A stretch of 6,343 bases of DNA from NCBI GenBank assembly GCA_947455875.1, contig CANGSD010000079.1, forward strand, positions 1 to 6,343, written 5' to 3'. Below are positions 5,819 to 6,343 of the stretch, piece by piece (within the stretch, counting starts at the first letter, position 1; each line of letters opens with the position of its first letter). The position numbers and the translations under genes are program-made. The stretch is from Comamonadaceae bacterium (lineage in GTDB: Bacteria; Pseudomonadota; Gammaproteobacteria; Burkholderiales; Burkholderiaceae). The notes beneath the pieces were generated by a model. It was not told where the DNA came from, did no database searches, and was given only the letters and a program-made list of their open reading frames with translations.

Positions 5819-6343
5819 ATGTCCAGCATCGATGACATGCCCCGAGTCATGGGCGACGATGGCCAGTTCCATGCTCAGGACGAGACCGTCGATCTCTCGG
5901 GCACGCCCCCCGAGGCCTGGGTGGCCGTCACCTTCTTCTGGATCCTGGGCCTGACGGTCTTCTACCAGTTCTTCACCCGCTATGTGCTCAATGACTCGGC
6001 CTCCTGGACCGAGGAGATTGCACGCTACCTGCTCATTGCCACCGTCTTTACCGGTGCCACGATTGGCGTGATTAAGAACAACCATATTCAGGTCGACTTC
6101 TTCTATCGCTACATGCCGGCGGGCCTGGCGCGCCTGATGTCAACGGGGGTCGACCTGCTGCGCGTGGCCTTCTTCGCCGCGGCGGCCGTTTTCACCGTGA
6201 TGCTGATGTTGCGCCTGGGTGGCACCACCCGCATGACCATGGTGGACTTGCCCATGAACTGGGTCTACAGCGTCGTCATGGTGAGCTTCGCCGCCATGGC
6301 TGTTCGCTCCGTGCAAGTGGCTTGGATCCATCACCGCCGTGGC
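5819..6343 (+). CDS. dctQ: TRAP transporter small permease DctQ (3' end outside window)
   Basis: The frame from ATG 5819 is open for 175 codons to the last base of the window. The product is the small four-helix membrane subunit that pairs with DctM and docks the binding protein. Four hydrophobic segments are visible at about 34-52, 68-87, 103-131 and 146-168, the usual DctQ topology. The stretch FTRYVLNDSASWTEE at 52-66, with Trp63, Glu65 and Glu66 leading into ARYLL, is the family signature; IGVIKNNHIQVDF (82-94) is the usual loop after the second helix. DctQ proteins are commonly about 160-200 residues, so little is missing. The first 32 residues form a polar, acidic tail with eight Asp/Glu and no signal peptide character, longer than in many DctQ proteins. 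It follows dctP-2 by 96 bp; dctM should come next beyond the window. Family assignment is firm. Confidence 0.93.
   Translation, partial: MSSIDDMPRVMGDDGQFHAQDETVDLSGTPPEAWVAVTFFWILGLTVFYQFFTRYVLNDSASWTEEIARYLLIATVFTGATIGVIKNNHIQVDFFYRYMPAGLARLMSTGVDLLRVAFFAAAAVFTVMLMLRLGGTTRMTMVDLPMNWVYSVVMVSFAAMAVRSVQVAWIHHRRG

Overview
The window is high-GC proteobacterial DNA with strong G/C third-position codon bias. The gene content (tandem TRAP transporters, enolase-superfamily sugar-acid dehydratases, a 3-hydroxybutyrate-dehydrogenase-type SDR) suggests a betaproteobacterium, probably Burkholderiales. The taxon is inferred from gene style; no marker gene is present.

Layout. (1) 2-352 (+): C-terminal 116 residues of a TRAP large permease (DctM). 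(2) 402-1406 (+): its periplasmic binding protein, DctP-1. (3) 1419-1456: a clear Rho-independent terminator just after dctP-1. (4) 1499-2698 (+) and 2715-3830 (+): two distantly related mandelate racemase-type enolase-superfamily enzymes, 16 bp apart and surely co-transcribed. The second has the complete mandelate-racemase catalytic set. The first keeps the metal ligands and the His-Asp dyad but has K-x-W and E-x-H variants. (5) 3852-4598 (-): a convergent SDR dehydrogenase closely resembling the BDH2 / 2-keto-3-deoxy-L-fuconate dehydrogenase type. (6) 4599-4735: a divergent control region with an exact tandem 9-bp repeat. (7) 4736-5722 (+): a second TRAP binding protein, DctP-2. (8) 5736-5775: a 14-bp perfect hairpin without a good T-tract. 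(9) 5819 to the window end (+): a TRAP small permease, DctQ, open at the right edge.

Working model (inference): this is a catabolic island for one or more sugar acids or related hydroxycarboxylates. Two separate TRAP systems (gene order ...M-P on the left, P-Q... on the right) import carboxylates. The enolase-superfamily enzymes dehydrate them to 2-keto-3-deoxy acids. The SDR may oxidise the C4 hydroxyl to a 2,4-diketo acid for later hydrolysis. The hydrolase or aldolase, the sugar dehydrogenase and the regulator are not in the window. No RNA gene, CRISPR array, insertion sequence or phage element was seen. The most notable points are the non-canonical active site of the first dehydratase and its pairing with a canonical one beside a BDH2-like SDR and two transporters.
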